From assembly GCA_028583685.1 (NCBI GenBank), contig JAMXIF010000048.1:19574108-19638107 (forward strand): a stretch of 64,000 nucleotides of DNA, in the 5' to 3' direction. A program made the position numbers and the translations under genes. The first letter of the stretch is position 1. Every line of letters begins with the position of its first letter. The notes below the pieces were generated by a model that worked only from the letters and a program-made list of their open reading frames with translations, searched no databases and was not told the DNA's origin. Below, piece after piece: positions 42,119-54,587 of the stretch. Source of the DNA: Petaurus breviceps papuanus (taxonomy: Eukaryota > Chordata > Mammalia > Diprotodontia > Petauridae).

Positions 42119-42364
42119 AAAGAAACCAAGGCCAAGAAAAAGAGACTGGTTTTCCAAAGATAAAGAGTTCTCTTTTCCACAGAGTTTAAGAGAAGTGGTA
42201 CCAGCTCCATAATTTGCTTCCAATTCTTAGATAGCTGTGTTAAGCCTCTGAAGTCATGTTGTATCTCCAGGCCCCAGTGTTCTTCATCTTTCAGGAATTA
42301 AGTCTAGGGAATAGGCATTCAAGTACCAGGTAGAGCAAATTATCTCTGAGGTCCCACCCAAATC

Positions 42365-42470
42365 TGAATTTCTAGGGCTTTGTAAAATGAGGAGGTTGAA
42401 CTAGGTGATCTCTAAGATATTTTCCAAAGGATCAAATACTTAGAGTTAGAGGCACCCTTGGAGGCCATCT
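42365..42470 (+). repeat. MIR tail and SINE head fragments
   Basis: TAAAATGAGGAGGTTGAACTAGGTGATC (sense tail) then TTAGAGTTAGAGGCACCCTTGGAGGCCATC (reverse head). Confidence 0.65.
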
Positions 42471-42479
42471 AATCCAACT

Positions 42480-42955
42480 CCCTCTTTTTACTTCTGGCCT
42501 TTAGAGCCCTTCATATCCTGGTCCCTTCCTACCATTCCAGTCTTCTTACACCCTGCTCCCCTTCATGTACTCTTTAATCCAGAGACAACAACCTCCTTGT
42601 TTTTAGAACAAGACGCTGCATTTCCCGACTCCAGGCATTTTGATGGACTGTCCATCAAACTTGGAACTCTCCCTCTTTATCTCCACCTCTAGGCTTCCAT
42701 GACCCTCTTTAAGTCTCATCTCCTAAAAGAAACCTTTCCTAGAACCCTTCCATCTTATTACCTTCCCTCTGAAATTATCTGCAACTCACCCTTTATATAT
42801 GCTATTTGCATATTGTTGTTTGCATTTTCATTAAACTGTGAACTCCTTGAAAACAAGGACTTCTTTTCTTTTGACTTTATTTGTATCCCTACCACTTAGC
42901 ACAATGCCTGGCACACATAGCAGGCACCTGACAAAATGATTGTTGATTTGACTTA
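42480..42955 (+). mobile_element. L2 LINE 3' portion, sense
   Basis: TTTAGAGCCCTTCATATCCTGG, AAACTGTGAACTCCTTGAAAACAAGGAC, TTGTATCCCTACCACTTAGCACAATGCCTGGC. Long and well preserved. Confidence 0.88.
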
Positions 42956-43080
42956 TAAATGAGAAAACTAAGTCTTAAAGATGTCAAGTGACTTGCACAG
43001 AGTCATTACAGCTATTATCAGAGGTGGGATTTAGACTCTCATCTTCCTATGATACATTGCCTCTCCACATTCCAGCTTTA
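42956..43080 (-). repeat. MIR-type SINE fragment
   Basis: AAATGAGAAAACTAAGTCTTAAAG, AAGTGACTTGCACAGAGTC and GTGGGATTTAGACTCTC. Confidence 0.72.
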
Positions 43081-46000
43081 ACATTCTATAGTTGCACAGG
43101 TCACTGGGGAGCACATAACTAAGTTTCCATGAGTGCAAAGGACATCAGCTTTCCGAAGGAGTATTAACTCCCCTATCATGTACCAAAGCAATGTTCAGCC
43201 ATCATCTGAACATGCACAAATACAGGATCGCTAATGTGTGGCCTAAACTTTCAAGTTCCTAAAATACTGTGTCAAGTCAAACCATCATAAAACAATGTCA
43301 GTGCCCATTTTTGTACAAGTGCCCTTAATAGCTATGTATCTTAAAAGATGCATGAGTCCTGATGTAGCTTGATGCAGTCCTAGGAACCCCAATAGGCTTT
43401 TACATTTCAGTAAAGTACAGCCACTCAATAACAAAAGGAGCCCAAATAGAAGAGGAACTTTGGGAGAGGAAAAGAAAGATGAGAGGCACTGAAATTGCAA
43501 AAGCAAACTTATAAAAGATATGTGTTCATATGGAAAGAGAGAATCCCTGGGGGGTGTCACTGGGGTGTCTGTCAAATCATTATAATAATTCCAGGCATCA
43601 CAAATAGCCCAGCTACAGTGCTCAAGTCAATTCAACTCCCTTTGGTGGAACAAGCTACATTTTACCTCTAAAATGGTAAGCTTTAGTTTGGGAACTCTTA
43701 GGAAAATGGGAACAACTGATTCAACAGAAGAGCCAATCTCAAACCTATCTCTCCATTTGCTCTTCTGAGAAGGATCAGGGCCCCCACTAATGGCCAAGAG
43801 ATTAAAGTGGCCACTTTCTACCTTTAGCTTGTAAAGCATCCATTATTTCTTTTCATTTTCCCTCGTGGCCAATGTTACTTTAAATGACACACTTCTATTA
43901 AAATGGGCTCTTAGTTACAGAGATTTGAGAAATTGCATTTGTGCCCAAAGGCCTGATTTTTACAGAAATAACAATAATTTTTTAAATAAAATCTGAGAAG
44001 CCACTAGCTTTTCTTCTGGCATTTTGAATCTCGTCCTTTTAAAAAGGGCAGAGATAATTAAATTTGAATAGTAGTTATTTTTCATGTTTTTAGTGCTAAT
44101 TATAGTAAAAATCATTTAAATGTCACCTTATCACATAGTGAGGCAGGGCATCTAACATAAAATCAGCTATAAAAGGAACTCATTGGCTCCTCTGTGAGGA
44201 GGCAGAAATATAACTTTATTGTGTTAATGAGAGAAAAAGTAGAGAACTTGTATATTAGGCAAAAGAGCCCACAAGGGTGACATGAGGAAATCACTGTAAG
44301 GCTGTAAAATAAGTCCTGGAAGAGTCTGAATAAGTGAGACTACTGCTTGGTTTATTTTCTAACTCGGGCTGCCTCTGTGTGTCAGGATGATGTAGCCTCA
44401 ACTACCAGGGACTCTATGGAAAAACTTAGATTGAACAGTCCACTTGTTACCAGGCAGTCATGTCTCAAAGACAGCAGGGATAGCCGATGGCCCCAAGTAG
44501 AACAGAAGCTACTAAGAACATTCCCCAGGGCACATAACATAGAAGGTTCAACCACAGCACTAAAGGCTTCTATCCAACAACATTTAGAACCAGGCCAAAA
44601 GGGACACAGGAAGTAGGGAAAGGAAACGATTACAAATGTCAGCAAAGTTAAGTGGACTCTTCAAAAAGAAAAACTACTATTGCTATAAAATGGAAAGAAG
44701 GAGAGGGAAAGTGGACAACCTTCTATTCCTCTAAAAAGTAACACAACAACTTCCTGAGATTTGTACATGCTGCCTACCTGACCATGACCACCCCTCCACA
44801 GACAGGAGGCCTTTCCTAGCAGCCAGGAAAGGCTTAGCACCACAGCTGGCTACTATACACTATGAGTACAAACGTCAGATAATGGATCTCCCATAAAAAA
44901 GGAGACATTAAATTAATGCCAGACAGTGCAAGCATCACGGAGGGCTCTGGAAAATGAAATTTCAAATGGCAGGTCTTGCTGGCTGTCTGACCAACTGCAC
45001 ACGGTTAATGAATAAGTAATAAGGCCAAATTACAATAGTCACCATCAATTCCTAATGGCTAGAGTCTGCCTTCGGCTAAAAATAATGCCACTGCCATTCA
45101 TTCAATTTACCTTGAGAAAGGATCAGTGATATCCCCTGAATAGAAGTCAGCAACCATTTTGAGATTCTATTAGCTTGTCAGAGAAAAAGCAAAGAGCTCC
45201 GACTCAAGACAAGCATCCCATCCAGGAGACACTGCTTAATAGGCTGAAGGTAGAAAAGCTCACTCTGAAAGAGGCACTGGGCACAAAGGGGCTACCCATG
45301 GCTTTGGGTAAGAAAGGCCATGTTCAGAGCCCATCATAATGAGATTTCAGAGATAACTGGAACCCAGAAGATAGACTATGGCTGAAGCCTAGAGCTGAAA
45401 GAAATAAGATCAAACTCTTAAAGCTCGGCCCTAATGCTCTATCATCCCTGCTCCCCAGAGCTAGCCTCTCAAAAAAACAGCAACAATAACAAAAAAAAAT
45501 CCCAACACCCCGTCAAGATATTAGCTGACTAAATCCCCCAAGCTAGTTCTCACAAAGGATTACAATATTTAAGAAGGGGAAAACACCCTCACCTGTGCTT
45601 AATTTAGGGACAAACTGAGCATAGTGCCCCGATCACAGGAAGAGGTTTGGGATTCAGTGGACAGAAAGCCTTAGCCCTGGCAATAGCAGACTTCTTGGTT
45701 CTTTAAAAAAAAAGAGCTTCGGACTTCCAGGGTCCATACCTCGGGATAAGCACCTGAGCTTCTGAGACTTTCGAAGTCATTAGGTCATCCATCTCAAATC
45801 TCAAGAACCTTCAGCTCTTTTTGATCTTTCACATACAGTGCTCTAATAGGCTGGTGATGAGCCTGGGATAACTTTCCTAGGTTTAAAGGTAAGAGGGCAC
45901 ACTGAGACCTATTCCGATCGTCTCACACAGAGATGAAGAAATGAGTCCCTGGGAGTTTTAAAGGACCTACGTGAGGTCATATAGAGAATAAATAGCAGCA

Positions 46001-46462
46001 GCAGGATTTCAACCCAGGTCTTCTGATATTTTCCACTGTATACCAGGCTACCAACAGGGTACAGCTTGGTTCCAATGTTCCTGATACAATAACCCTGGCA
46101 CCTCAGCTCCTATTATACCTTCACATTAAAAAAAAAAAACCCACAGACTAAAGTCAGTTACATGAGTGAATACATCAAATCAACTGTCCTTTACACAAGG
46201 AATAAAGTCTCTGGAAGGGTGTTTCCCAAAGCTTCGGTGGCAATGATAAATGCATATAAAGTAACTTTATTAGTCTATAAAAGCAGCAAGCACTTGAGTC
46301 ATTGGGCAAATTGAGAAGGCTTGTGGATAGATATGCACCAAGAATGACTAAGCAGAAAGGAGACTGATACACAAAGGGAAACATTTTAATGCTCTCAACA
46401 CCTTCACCTCAACCACCTGCCTAGGACTCTGTGGACAGAAGGAGGTAAAATCAGGCAGTGCT
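43081..46462. other. Repeat-poor 3.4-kb intron stretch; candidate conserved elements
   Basis: The longest stretch with almost no recognised repeats. A decayed MIR at about 45900-46055 is the exception. AT-rich patches at 43860-44160 and 44895-45180 look like conserved non-coding DNA. CTAAAAATAA at 45076-45085 fits a MEF2 site. Short frames are present with no recognised protein. Confidence 0.45.
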
Positions 46463-46609
46463 AAAAAAAAAAAAAAAAAAAAGATGGAAAAAGGGGGGAA
46501 AAAAAAGGAAGGGAAAAAAAAAAAAAAAAAAAAGAGAGACAGAGACAGGGACAGGACAGAGACAGAGTCAGAGACAGAAGAGAGACAGAGAGAGAGAGAG
46601 AGAAAAGCA
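46463..46609 (+). repeat. Polypurine tract (A-runs, GA and GACA repeats)
   Basis: About 147 bp of nearly pure purine: two long A-runs separated by GGGG-rich text, then AGAGACAGAGACAGGGACAG and a GAGA run, with only a few pyrimidines. Confidence 0.92.
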
Positions 46610-46679
46610 GTGACTTCTACATCAAAAAAGAATGGCATCTATGCGAAAGGGGAATTTAAAGTTAGGTGAAATAGGAACC

Positions 46680-47045
46680 CTTGATAAAATGGCCCCAAAA
46701 GGGGTTAACCAATCGAGAAAGGGTTCTGATCCCAGCTGATTAGAACTCAGGTGCCTGGCTCCAAATTTCTTCTAAGAGGACTGTGTTAAGGGGGAAAGGA
46801 AGAGACAGAGCTTGCATATAAGTAAGTTGTTTCTCTGGGTGACTTTGAATTGCATTAAGTGCCAGATGGATTTTCAGAAGCTATCAGACAGAGAATTCAA
46901 GAAGGAATTGAGCAACTGAAGGTCAAATGTTCACTCTGATGGGTTTTGATTGAAAAAAGCAAGGTAATCCTATCTGCCACTCTCTTTGTGTCTTATTGAT
47001 TATTAAAGTGGTTGGATGCAGTCATATGCAAAAAGTATACAACCA
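46680..47045 (+). mobile_element. Possible LTR fossil
   Basis: CATATAAGTAAG at about 46816 and ATTAAA at about 47002 suggest a TATA box and poly-A signal like those of the clear LTR at 51198. No terminal duplication was found, so borders and family are uncertain. Confidence 0.28.
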
Positions 47046-48340
47046 CACACCAGGCACCGACTTTCCTGAACAAACCCCTCCCCACCACCTAAATTGGGTG
47101 AATTTTAAAACCCTGCATTAACCACAGCCACCTGGTGCTTCTGGTCAAAACCTTTTGCCATTCACTTCAGGCTTTCAGGAGATGGTTACTAAGGGAACAA
47201 AGATGCCACCTGTCACGTCTCAGTCATAGGTTCATATCAGAGGCCAATAGATATAGATGTGGAAGAATTGAGTGAGGGGCTGTGGTTGGAGCAGTGCTCA
47301 CATTGCTGCCATCTGAGGAAACTTCATACATTTATTAAGTATGGGCAATAGGAGTCAGGGAAAAATATGCAAATGCTACCAGGCTATTCAGATAACCTAG
47401 AAACATATCCACTGCCCTTCCCCTACAATGATGTGCTGTATTTTCAATACAGTATATAGTGCCTTGATGCCTTCCCCAGCCCCAACAATAAGGATGGACT
47501 ATACCAAACCATCCAGAGGTTCCTCAATTATCCCTCTTGTGACCAAATGCACAAATCTATAAAGTGACCAGCTGAAAGAGGGTTATGGATATAGACTGAG
47601 ACCATAAAATGGAACTTCTATGACATGTTAACTGGTCCAGCTAGGCATTGTATCTAAGCTCTAAGCCTCATTAGCACCATGTTCTAATCCACTAAGCAAA
47701 TCAGCCCTAAAATATGGGGAACGCATGTAAAACTGAGAAAGCTTAATTACCTCAGGACAGTGCAGGCCATTAACCACAGCTGGAACTAAAGTCATCTAAT
47801 ATTATTCAAGACTAGTCTCCAAAAGGCCAACTGCTCAGAGCTTGCTTAGTGAGCAGTCGCATCCTTGACTTTTCTACCAAGACCAACGTGTGTACAATGC
47901 AACAGCTAGCTCTTGGGATTCTCTGAGAACTCATTCTCTGTACATGTTCCCCCTCCTTACGAGCCTCCCACCCCCCCGCCCCACTCCTCTCCCTGGAAAT
48001 GTGCAGGAGACAATCAANNNNNNNNNNTGCACTCTCAAGATGAGACCCCACATAACTAGTTTCTAAAATCAGTGCTGCTTTAACACTGCCTTCCCTTGCC
48101 TTCCCCCCACAACCTGGTCTGTTAAGCATCTGCTAAAACTTCACTCAATTTTCTGAAAATCAGATCTCTTAGTATGTTCTGCACTACTCAGGGAAAGTGA
48201 ATGGAGTTCAGAGCAGGAGACCTGCAGGTGATGACAAAGGGAAAGAATGAAGGTGCTCAGTACAGGCAACTAGGCAAGTATGAGGCCTTTTTTCTTAACT
48301 GCACACATCTAGAGGAAGTAAACTTTAGTGGAGATGCACT
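47046..48340. other. PEPD intron with an assembly gap
   Basis: No repeat family recognised. Ten N bases lie at 48018-48027. Confidence 0.5.
48018..48027. other. Assembly gap (10 N)
   Basis: Ten consecutive N bases interrupt the intron. Confidence 0.98.
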
Positions 48341-49030
48341 TTAGTGGAAAAGACAGGTGATTCTGTAGTTTCCTAGCTGTGAGACCTTGGGCGCTTCACT
48401 GATTTCCTCAGCTGTGATGGGGAGTAACAATACACATGCTATGTTACCTCATAAGATTGTTGTGAAGAACAAATGAGAGAATGCAAGCAAAGTAACTTTT
48501 GACTGTGTGCCATTACTGACATGTGGCTTGGGATGATGAAAAGAGCATCAAACCCAGGAGACTAGGGTCCAAATCCTAGCCCTGACACTGACTAACCATA
48601 GCACCTTAACACAAGTCATTCTGACTTGCTGTACTTCATAGGTCTGTTGTAGGGAATGTGCTTGATCTTTCTAATACCCGAAGGCACCATGTAAATGTGA
48701 GCTATTGTCACTACTACAAGCAGAGAGAGTTCTTGAAACTGTTGCTGCTATCAGATAAGAGAGGACAATCCAACAGGAATGTTAAATTTTCCCCAAGACC
48801 ATATATCAAGTCACACTACTTCCCATCACCTTAGTGGACTGCTAAGTTGCAGAGAAAGTGTCAACCTGTACTAGTAGAGGGAGTTACTTCACCTGAGAGT
48901 TCACTATACCAGTCCCTCTCCTTCCTATCTTTAGGTAAGAAAATTAAGGTTTGGGAAGGTTCTCCAGTGAGTCAATGGAAGAGCTAAACTAGAGAGCAGA
49001 ATGCCTGGCTGCCAACCCAGGGGTCTTGGC
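48341..49030. repeat. Three MIR-type SINE copies
   Basis: Sense copies at about 48345-48520 (CTAGCTGTGAGACCTTGGGCGC) and 48530-48720 (AAACCCAGGAGACTAGGGTCC, CACCATGTAAATGTGAGC). A reverse copy lies at about 48925-49025 (AGAAAATTAAGGTTTGGG). Confidence 0.72.
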
Positions 49031-49805
49031 ACTGTTTTGTGCTATGCCATTCAGGAGACAGAAGAACCTGGAAAGGTACCCTCAGCATCCAAAACTGTTC
49101 ACCTTGAATAACAGCTGCAAGCTGACTCTCCTCAATCTTTCATTAAAGAGAAAGAAAAGTCATTCGAGGGAAGTTGGAAACGCCAGTGGTGATTACAAAG
49201 AAGAAGCATGAGAAAAGAACAGTTGCTCATGATAGTCATGAGGGCATGGCATGAAGAGGGTGTGAGTGTCCCCCTAGAAAAGCCCAGTTCCCATTGGAAG
49301 TAAGTAAATCTCATGACTGGCTGTGGACAACAGCACTGGCTTTAAAAGCCAGAAATATCACTAAGCTGGACAAGGTGCTGGGGTGGTGGGAGCCCCAGGA
49401 ACAGCTTCAAGGGCCTTGTTGCATTCTTCTTAAATAAGCATGAATGTCAGTCTTCCCAGAGCACCCCCTTGGTGCTCATTCATATGCTAATTCACAGAGG
49501 GAAAGCATCTTTTCTCTTGCTGAATCTTTATCTGGAGCTCTGGCTTTATATCCTCATTCTACCCTCTAGAGGTTTTTGACCTCTAGTATAGCCAAGAGTG
49601 AGAAATGGTCATTCTGGAACCAAGTGACAAACCTGCACACAAAACTTAGCTCCCAAACAAAAGACCCAATTGAATTCCCAAACCAAAATGGAGCTGGAGA
49701 CCAAGCCACCCAAGTTCAAAGGGCTTTTTCTAGCATGCCTGGGTACTTCAGAGGCAAAATTCAGTATGGATCAACAAAGAATAACAAAAGGTAACAGACA
49801 GTAGT
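49031..49805. other. PEPD intron, nothing recognised
   Basis: About 770 bp with no landmark repeat text. Confidence 0.45.
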
Positions 49806-49995
49806 TTAAGAACACTCACTCTGAGTCAAAGAATCTGGGACCAAATTCTGACTATCTTCCTAACTACCTATGTGATCCCGTGTCAGTAACTTAAAGTCTG
49901 AGCCTTAAATTCATTTGTAATATGAAAAGGTTTGATCATGTGGCCTATAATCTCATAGGCCTTCCAGCTTTGGATCCAATAAGCCTATAAACAGG
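49806..49995 (+). repeat. MIR-type SINE
   Basis: ACTCACTCTGAGTCAAAGAATC, ACTACCTATGTGATCCCGTG, CTCATAGGCCTTCCAGCTTTGG. It includes the usual tail. Confidence 0.7.
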
Positions 49996-50309
49996 CATAG
50001 ATAACAAGTCTGGCTATGGATGGGCTGAGGTAGCAGCAGAAAATTTTGCCCTCTCATACTGGCTCCTACACAATGGGACAAGGTCTCGAATTTATGCCAG
50101 ACAAGTCAATATATCTCCTTCTTCTGATATATCTTTTATTTGTTAAATTCACACCGTTCTTATTATCCAACCAACTAAATTTTTAAATGACATTAAAAAG
50201 GGCCATTTTCAAGGGAAAAAAGAAAAGAGAATACTTCTTTGCTTCCTGGTACATGGACAAAAAAACCTGTAGGGCATGTGCTGCTGTCAAATAAAAGTAG
50301 GGATTTTAA

Positions 50310-50425
50310 CAGGATATTGATAGAATATAAGCTCACTGAGGACAAAGATTCTATCATTTTTGTCTACATATCCCCAGCACCTAGCACAGAGTAAGCATTT
50401 AGTAGTTAATTGACTGATACTTTGC
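50310..50425 (+). mobile_element. L2 3' end, sense
   Basis: TAGAATATAAGCTCACTGAGGAC, ATATCCCCAGCACCTAGCACAGAG and AAGCATTTAGTAG. The flanks 49996-50309 and 50426-51192 are unrecognised intron. Confidence 0.82.
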
Positions 50426-51197
50426 CCAAAGCATGGTTACTCATCAAACACATCACTCAGTTCTAAGGAGGCTCTTTCAGATCTGTTCTGGGTGGCCAAA
50501 GCGTGGCTGAACTAGGAGAAGGTGCTGTGCCCAAAGAACCAAGCTTCCAGTGCTTGGGCCTGGGGAAGAGGGAAGAAGAGCCTGAAGAAGCCCTTCCCCT
50601 TCTCTGAGTTCCTGCAGGTTCAGATATGTTAGGGGTGGGGAAGCTGTATGAGTTCTATTTACACCCTTACCCCTTCAAGCTTCACACTCCCTCTACCCAC
50701 TCAAAACCCTTGTTCCCAATATTTCCATCCTGGGCCCTTCTCCAGAGCAGAATGGGGCAGAAGAGGTGGTTTCTTAACAGACACATGGGGCAACAGGAAG
50801 CATTCCTAACTATTCCAGAAAGCTCTATATTTATTTTTTTCTCAAGATACTCCACACTTGCTTTCCTTCTTCAAAAAATGAATCCTTGCCATACAGATCA
50901 TTAACACAAGGCATTGGAAATTCATTAAAACACTATAAGGCACTTGTTGACATTTCATTTATTTATTTTTCCTAAAGAAAAGTCTCAATAGGGACTCGTG
51001 AATAATCCCTCACCCTGTTGAGATCAATCAAGGAGAGAGTGTTAGTGGAAACATCTTCCTCTGGTCTCCCTCTCTAGCAGGGTTCACTTTCCTCTTCTGC
51101 AAGTCTTGCTGCTATTTCTCCTCCATGACTCACCACATGTCCAACATTCCCTGTGTTTCTAAAAAGCTGGGAGTAGGATCATCCATCAGTAGAGATC

Positions 51198-51747
51198 TGT
51201 AATGGGAATGCAAATTTGGAAGATCTTCCCTGCCCCTAGGCTAAAGTGCACCTGGAGCCTGGGGTGGGAGGCTTGTTTTTCAGTAGATACTTTTTGATTG
51301 GCCACAGGGTCAATAAGGTTGTTACATTCTCTGAGCCAGGAGAAGGCTATATAAGCCCTGATGTGTAGCTTTGTTTTGGGGCTCACTTTGAGAAGTGTTC
51401 TGTGATTTGATCTGGATTCTGGGAAGCCGTTGTCCAGAGCGCCCTGCAGCCCCCTCCCCTTTGAAAAACCCAGATGTTGAAACCCAGATGTTGACTGGGT
51501 ATGGATGTAATGGCTGGACAGTTTGGAAAGCTGTCTACTTGATCTGTTTCTGTCTTGATAATTCTGCCTGTATACTTTGAAGTTCGGGGTGCTGACCTTT
51601 TCCCCCTGAACAAGGTAAACGATATATGGTCTGACTGATTAAAGTAAGCTTGTTAACCCATTTTGAGTTGCTTTCCTTTATCAAAGCAGATCCAAGAACC
51701 TGTATGGGCAGCAAACCCTGAGGACGCTTGGGGTGCTTGCTGCTACA
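51198..51747 (+). mobile_element. Solo LTR of an endogenous retrovirus (fossil)
   Basis: A 550-bp segment opening TGTAATGGG and closing GCTGCTACA (TG..CA ends), flanked by identical 5-bp target duplications AGATC (51193-51197, 51748-51752). TATATAAG at 51348 and ATTAAA at 51638 mark U3 and R. No internal region, so it is a solo LTR. A 5-bp duplication suits an ERV-L-like group, but the family is not identified. Confidence 0.85.
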
Positions 51748-51839
51748 AGATCAAATTCAAAAGGTTTCTATCTTTGAAGAGACCATAGTAGCCACCATAC
51801 AAGACCCACCAAAAATCTGCCCCTTGACCATTTGCTAAA

Positions 51840-51935
51840 CCTTTTCAGAGTTCCTAATATAGCATGTATGAAGCCCTGTGGGGTATACAAATAAGACATG
51901 GTCCCTGCCCTCAGGAAACTAACAGTTCCACAACT
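51840..51935 (-). mobile_element. L2 3' end, antisense
   Basis: TATGAAGCCCTGTGGGGTATAC, CATGGTCCCTGCCCTCAGGAAACTAACAG. Confidence 0.7.
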
Positions 51936-53503
51936 ATCACACTCTACTGTGAAGATGTTAATTAAGTGGAATAAAAAACCAAAAGTTCCATAGGGAACCA
52001 CATAACCATCAATCTCTTTGATAAGGGCAACAAGCTATGTGTTCTGGCACCTAAAAGAGACAAAGCCCAAAGCCTGCTTGTTATACAATGGAGATGATGG
52101 TAACACTTTACACACTTCACAAAGATATTGTGAAATTCATTTGACATAATGCTTTGGAAGACAGAAAGTGCTGTTTGAATGCAAGCATTAGCCTCATGGA
52201 GATGGTTGGCTCTCTGGTCATAGTCCATCCCCAGACAAGTCCACTCACTGCCAGTAAAAACAACAGGCCCAAGTTACATTTGGGCTCCCTGCAGATGCTG
52301 CCCCTGCCACAGGTTCCCCCCCCCCATCAGATGAGTTGATGCCAAAGCTGGTGTTTAACCACGGACATCTGATGTGTGCAGAAAATCCCTCTAAATGCTT
52401 TTCACCTTCTTATGTGTCATTTCTGCCAAGAGTATGATTATTCCAAGCTAATGTAAAAATTGCAGCTTTCACCACCTAATGTCATGAAGTACTCATTATC
52501 AATTTGGTTAGTGAGTTACCGGGTTGTTTTAAATTACAAGATATCTGGCACAGAGTGGGCCCCTTTGATTTATGATAATTATCTCTCACTGCTGAGCCGA
52601 TTAGAAAAGCATGATCTTACTGGGCACGCATAATGCTTTCTGAGTCGAGCTTCTCTCCTCTGGATGCCTTTGGGAAGGAGGGAATCCCTTTGTTCTAGAC
52701 CCGTTTTCTCTCCTGTCATGTGTCTTCAGTGCTTGTCACAGGGATGGAGAGTAGCTGATTTGTAAAACTGTTAGTTTTGCTTCAAGAGCTGGTTGGCAGG
52801 GGATACTGAACAAGCCCCCTTCCTTAAAGACTCAATTTTAAGTTGGAATTAGCACCAGCAGAGAACTAGGAAATTGCATTTGCTTTGTTTGTACAGTGTC
52901 CCTGGTCACCCTAACCCTAACACCATCAGCTGTGCCAGGCCCAGGAAATTACGTTCTAAGGTATCGAAGGCTGTTGTCATAGGCCCTAAGAAAGTGACAC
53001 TTTGGAGTGAAATTGAGCAGGCACTGATACTCTCTTTGTCTGATCCTGAGTTAACCAGCATTTCACTCAGGGTCACCATGGAAGCAGCAGGAGAGAGCCC
53101 AGAGGGATCAGTTCAGTTGGTTACTTTTCTTCCTAAATAGATCTTGGGGAATTTTTCATTTTGTGTACTCATATCTGGATGCTACACAAAGTCTTAATTT
53201 GAAATGGGCTTCTAAAACTTCCCCCATTAAGAGTAGTACTCAAAATCATTTTTCACCACCACTTCTCTGCCACTTCCTCAGGCCACATTATCACACTTTC
53301 AGGTCTTGTTTACACTGTCCATGGTTATAAGAAAGGACATTTAAAATTAAATCTTCTCATCTGCAGATCTGTATTGGTATCTACTCCAGGCAAGCATTCC
53401 ATTCAGTATCTGATAATCTGTGCTTCTTGTGAGGGATTCTTGGACCTTAATGGAGGGACCTCATGGGGGCTGGGAATGGGGAGGAGTCAATCTTGTTAAA
53501 CTG
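51936..53503. other. Repeat-poor intron; candidate conserved element at 52330-52760
   Basis: A MIR tail fragment lies at about 52070-52180. The rest shows no repeats, and the AT-balanced stretch 52330-52760 looks constrained. A C-run lies at 52317-52324. An 88-codon frame at 52874-53140 has no recognised family or splice context. Confidence 0.45.
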
Positions 53504-53519
53504 AGCTCCCCATACTTTT

Positions 53520-53685
53520 TTTTTTTTTTTTGCTTTTTGGAGGGAAGAATGCAGGACAATTAAGTTAAGTGACTTGCCCAAGGTCACATGGCTAGTTTTG
53601 TGTTAAGTGTCTAAGGCCGGATTTAAACTCAGGTCCTCCTGACTCCAGGGTCAGTGCTCTATTCACTGAGCCACCTAGCCACCCC
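53520..53685 (-). mobile_element. Marsupial tRNA-like SINE, A-tailed (subfamily I)
   Basis: T-run, AAGTGACTTGCCCAAGG, GGATTTAAACTCAGG and GAGCCACCTAGCCACC. Perfect 16-bp TSDs (AGCTCCCCATACTTTT) lie at 53504-53519 and 53686-53701. Confidence 0.96.
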
Positions 53686-53754
53686 AGCTCCCCATACTTT
53701 TGAAGGAGGGTCTTTGGGCATTCTAAGGAGAGCTGTGGTCAAGGGGAAGGAATG

Positions 53755-54140
53755 AATCTGGTACAGTAGAAAGAGTATTGGATCTAATTGGAGTTAGAGA
53801 ACCTGGATTCAAATCCTGATTGACCCCTTTGACTCTGGACAAACCACTTAACCTCTCTAGGTCTCAGTTCCTCATCTGTAAAGAATAACCTCTAAGTTCT
53901 CTTTGAGAGAGAATATGAATATATAAACCCATAAAATTTGATAAGGGCTATCCTCTGGTAGATAAATATCCTGGTTAGGGTACTGATTTCATAGAACAGA
54001 AAATTAGTGCTAGAAGAACTCATAAAGATCTAATCAAATCCCTTCATTTTACAGAAAAGGAAACTGAGGCTCAGAAAGGTTGAGCAACTTCTTCAAGACT
54101 GAAGAGCTAGTAAATAACAGCTGAGACTAGAGACAAATAG
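53755..54140. repeat. MIR-type SINEs, sense then antisense
   Basis: Sense copy at about 53758-53960 (GGAGTTAGAGAACCTGGATTC, TCTCTAGGTCTCAGTTCC). Reverse copy at about 53990-54135 (TTTTACAGAAAAGGAAACTGAGGC). Confidence 0.82.
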
Positions 54141-54587
54141 TAATAAGAATGACTTAAGTACTAACACTGAGAAAGCATAGGGAGCCTACCCTCACACAAA
54201 ACCGTAATTCACATAACCCATGTAATTATGAGATAATATTTATAAAATGTTTTCTAAAAAGCTCTTATACATCTTAAAGTTCTACATAAATGCTAGCTAT
54301 CATCATCAATGTTATTATTGTCCAAGGCTCCCCTTTAAGGGGGGGGGTGTAGCTTTGACTACAGAATGGCAAGATTTTAGTTCCTTACTCCCACTGACCA
54401 GGTATCACGAGGAAGGGGATAGATAAGAAGAAAAGACAAGACATTCCCCACCATCACCTCCATCTTGTGAAAAAACTATTGCCCAATAAATGATTAACAC
54501 ACTCCTAACTTATCTGTTCTGGGTCCCACCTAGTACATAGAAATTAAAAAGAAAATGTCTATCTTACTTGTTATAAATTCATGGCTT

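Noticed and set aside
41921-42223. Overlapping frames on both strands as small genes
   Set aside because: Both lie across one tRNA-like SINE with clear target duplications. Similar frames recur at other SINE copies (6104-6367, 14274-14456, 56571-57042).
46680-47045. Complete second LTR with target duplication
   Set aside because: I tried several TG and CA borders and none gave a matching duplication, so it is kept only as a weak LTR-like call.
52874-53140. 88-codon plus-strand frame as a novel gene
   Set aside because: No recognised motif, no splice or promoter context, and antisense to PEPD. Length is within chance for this window.
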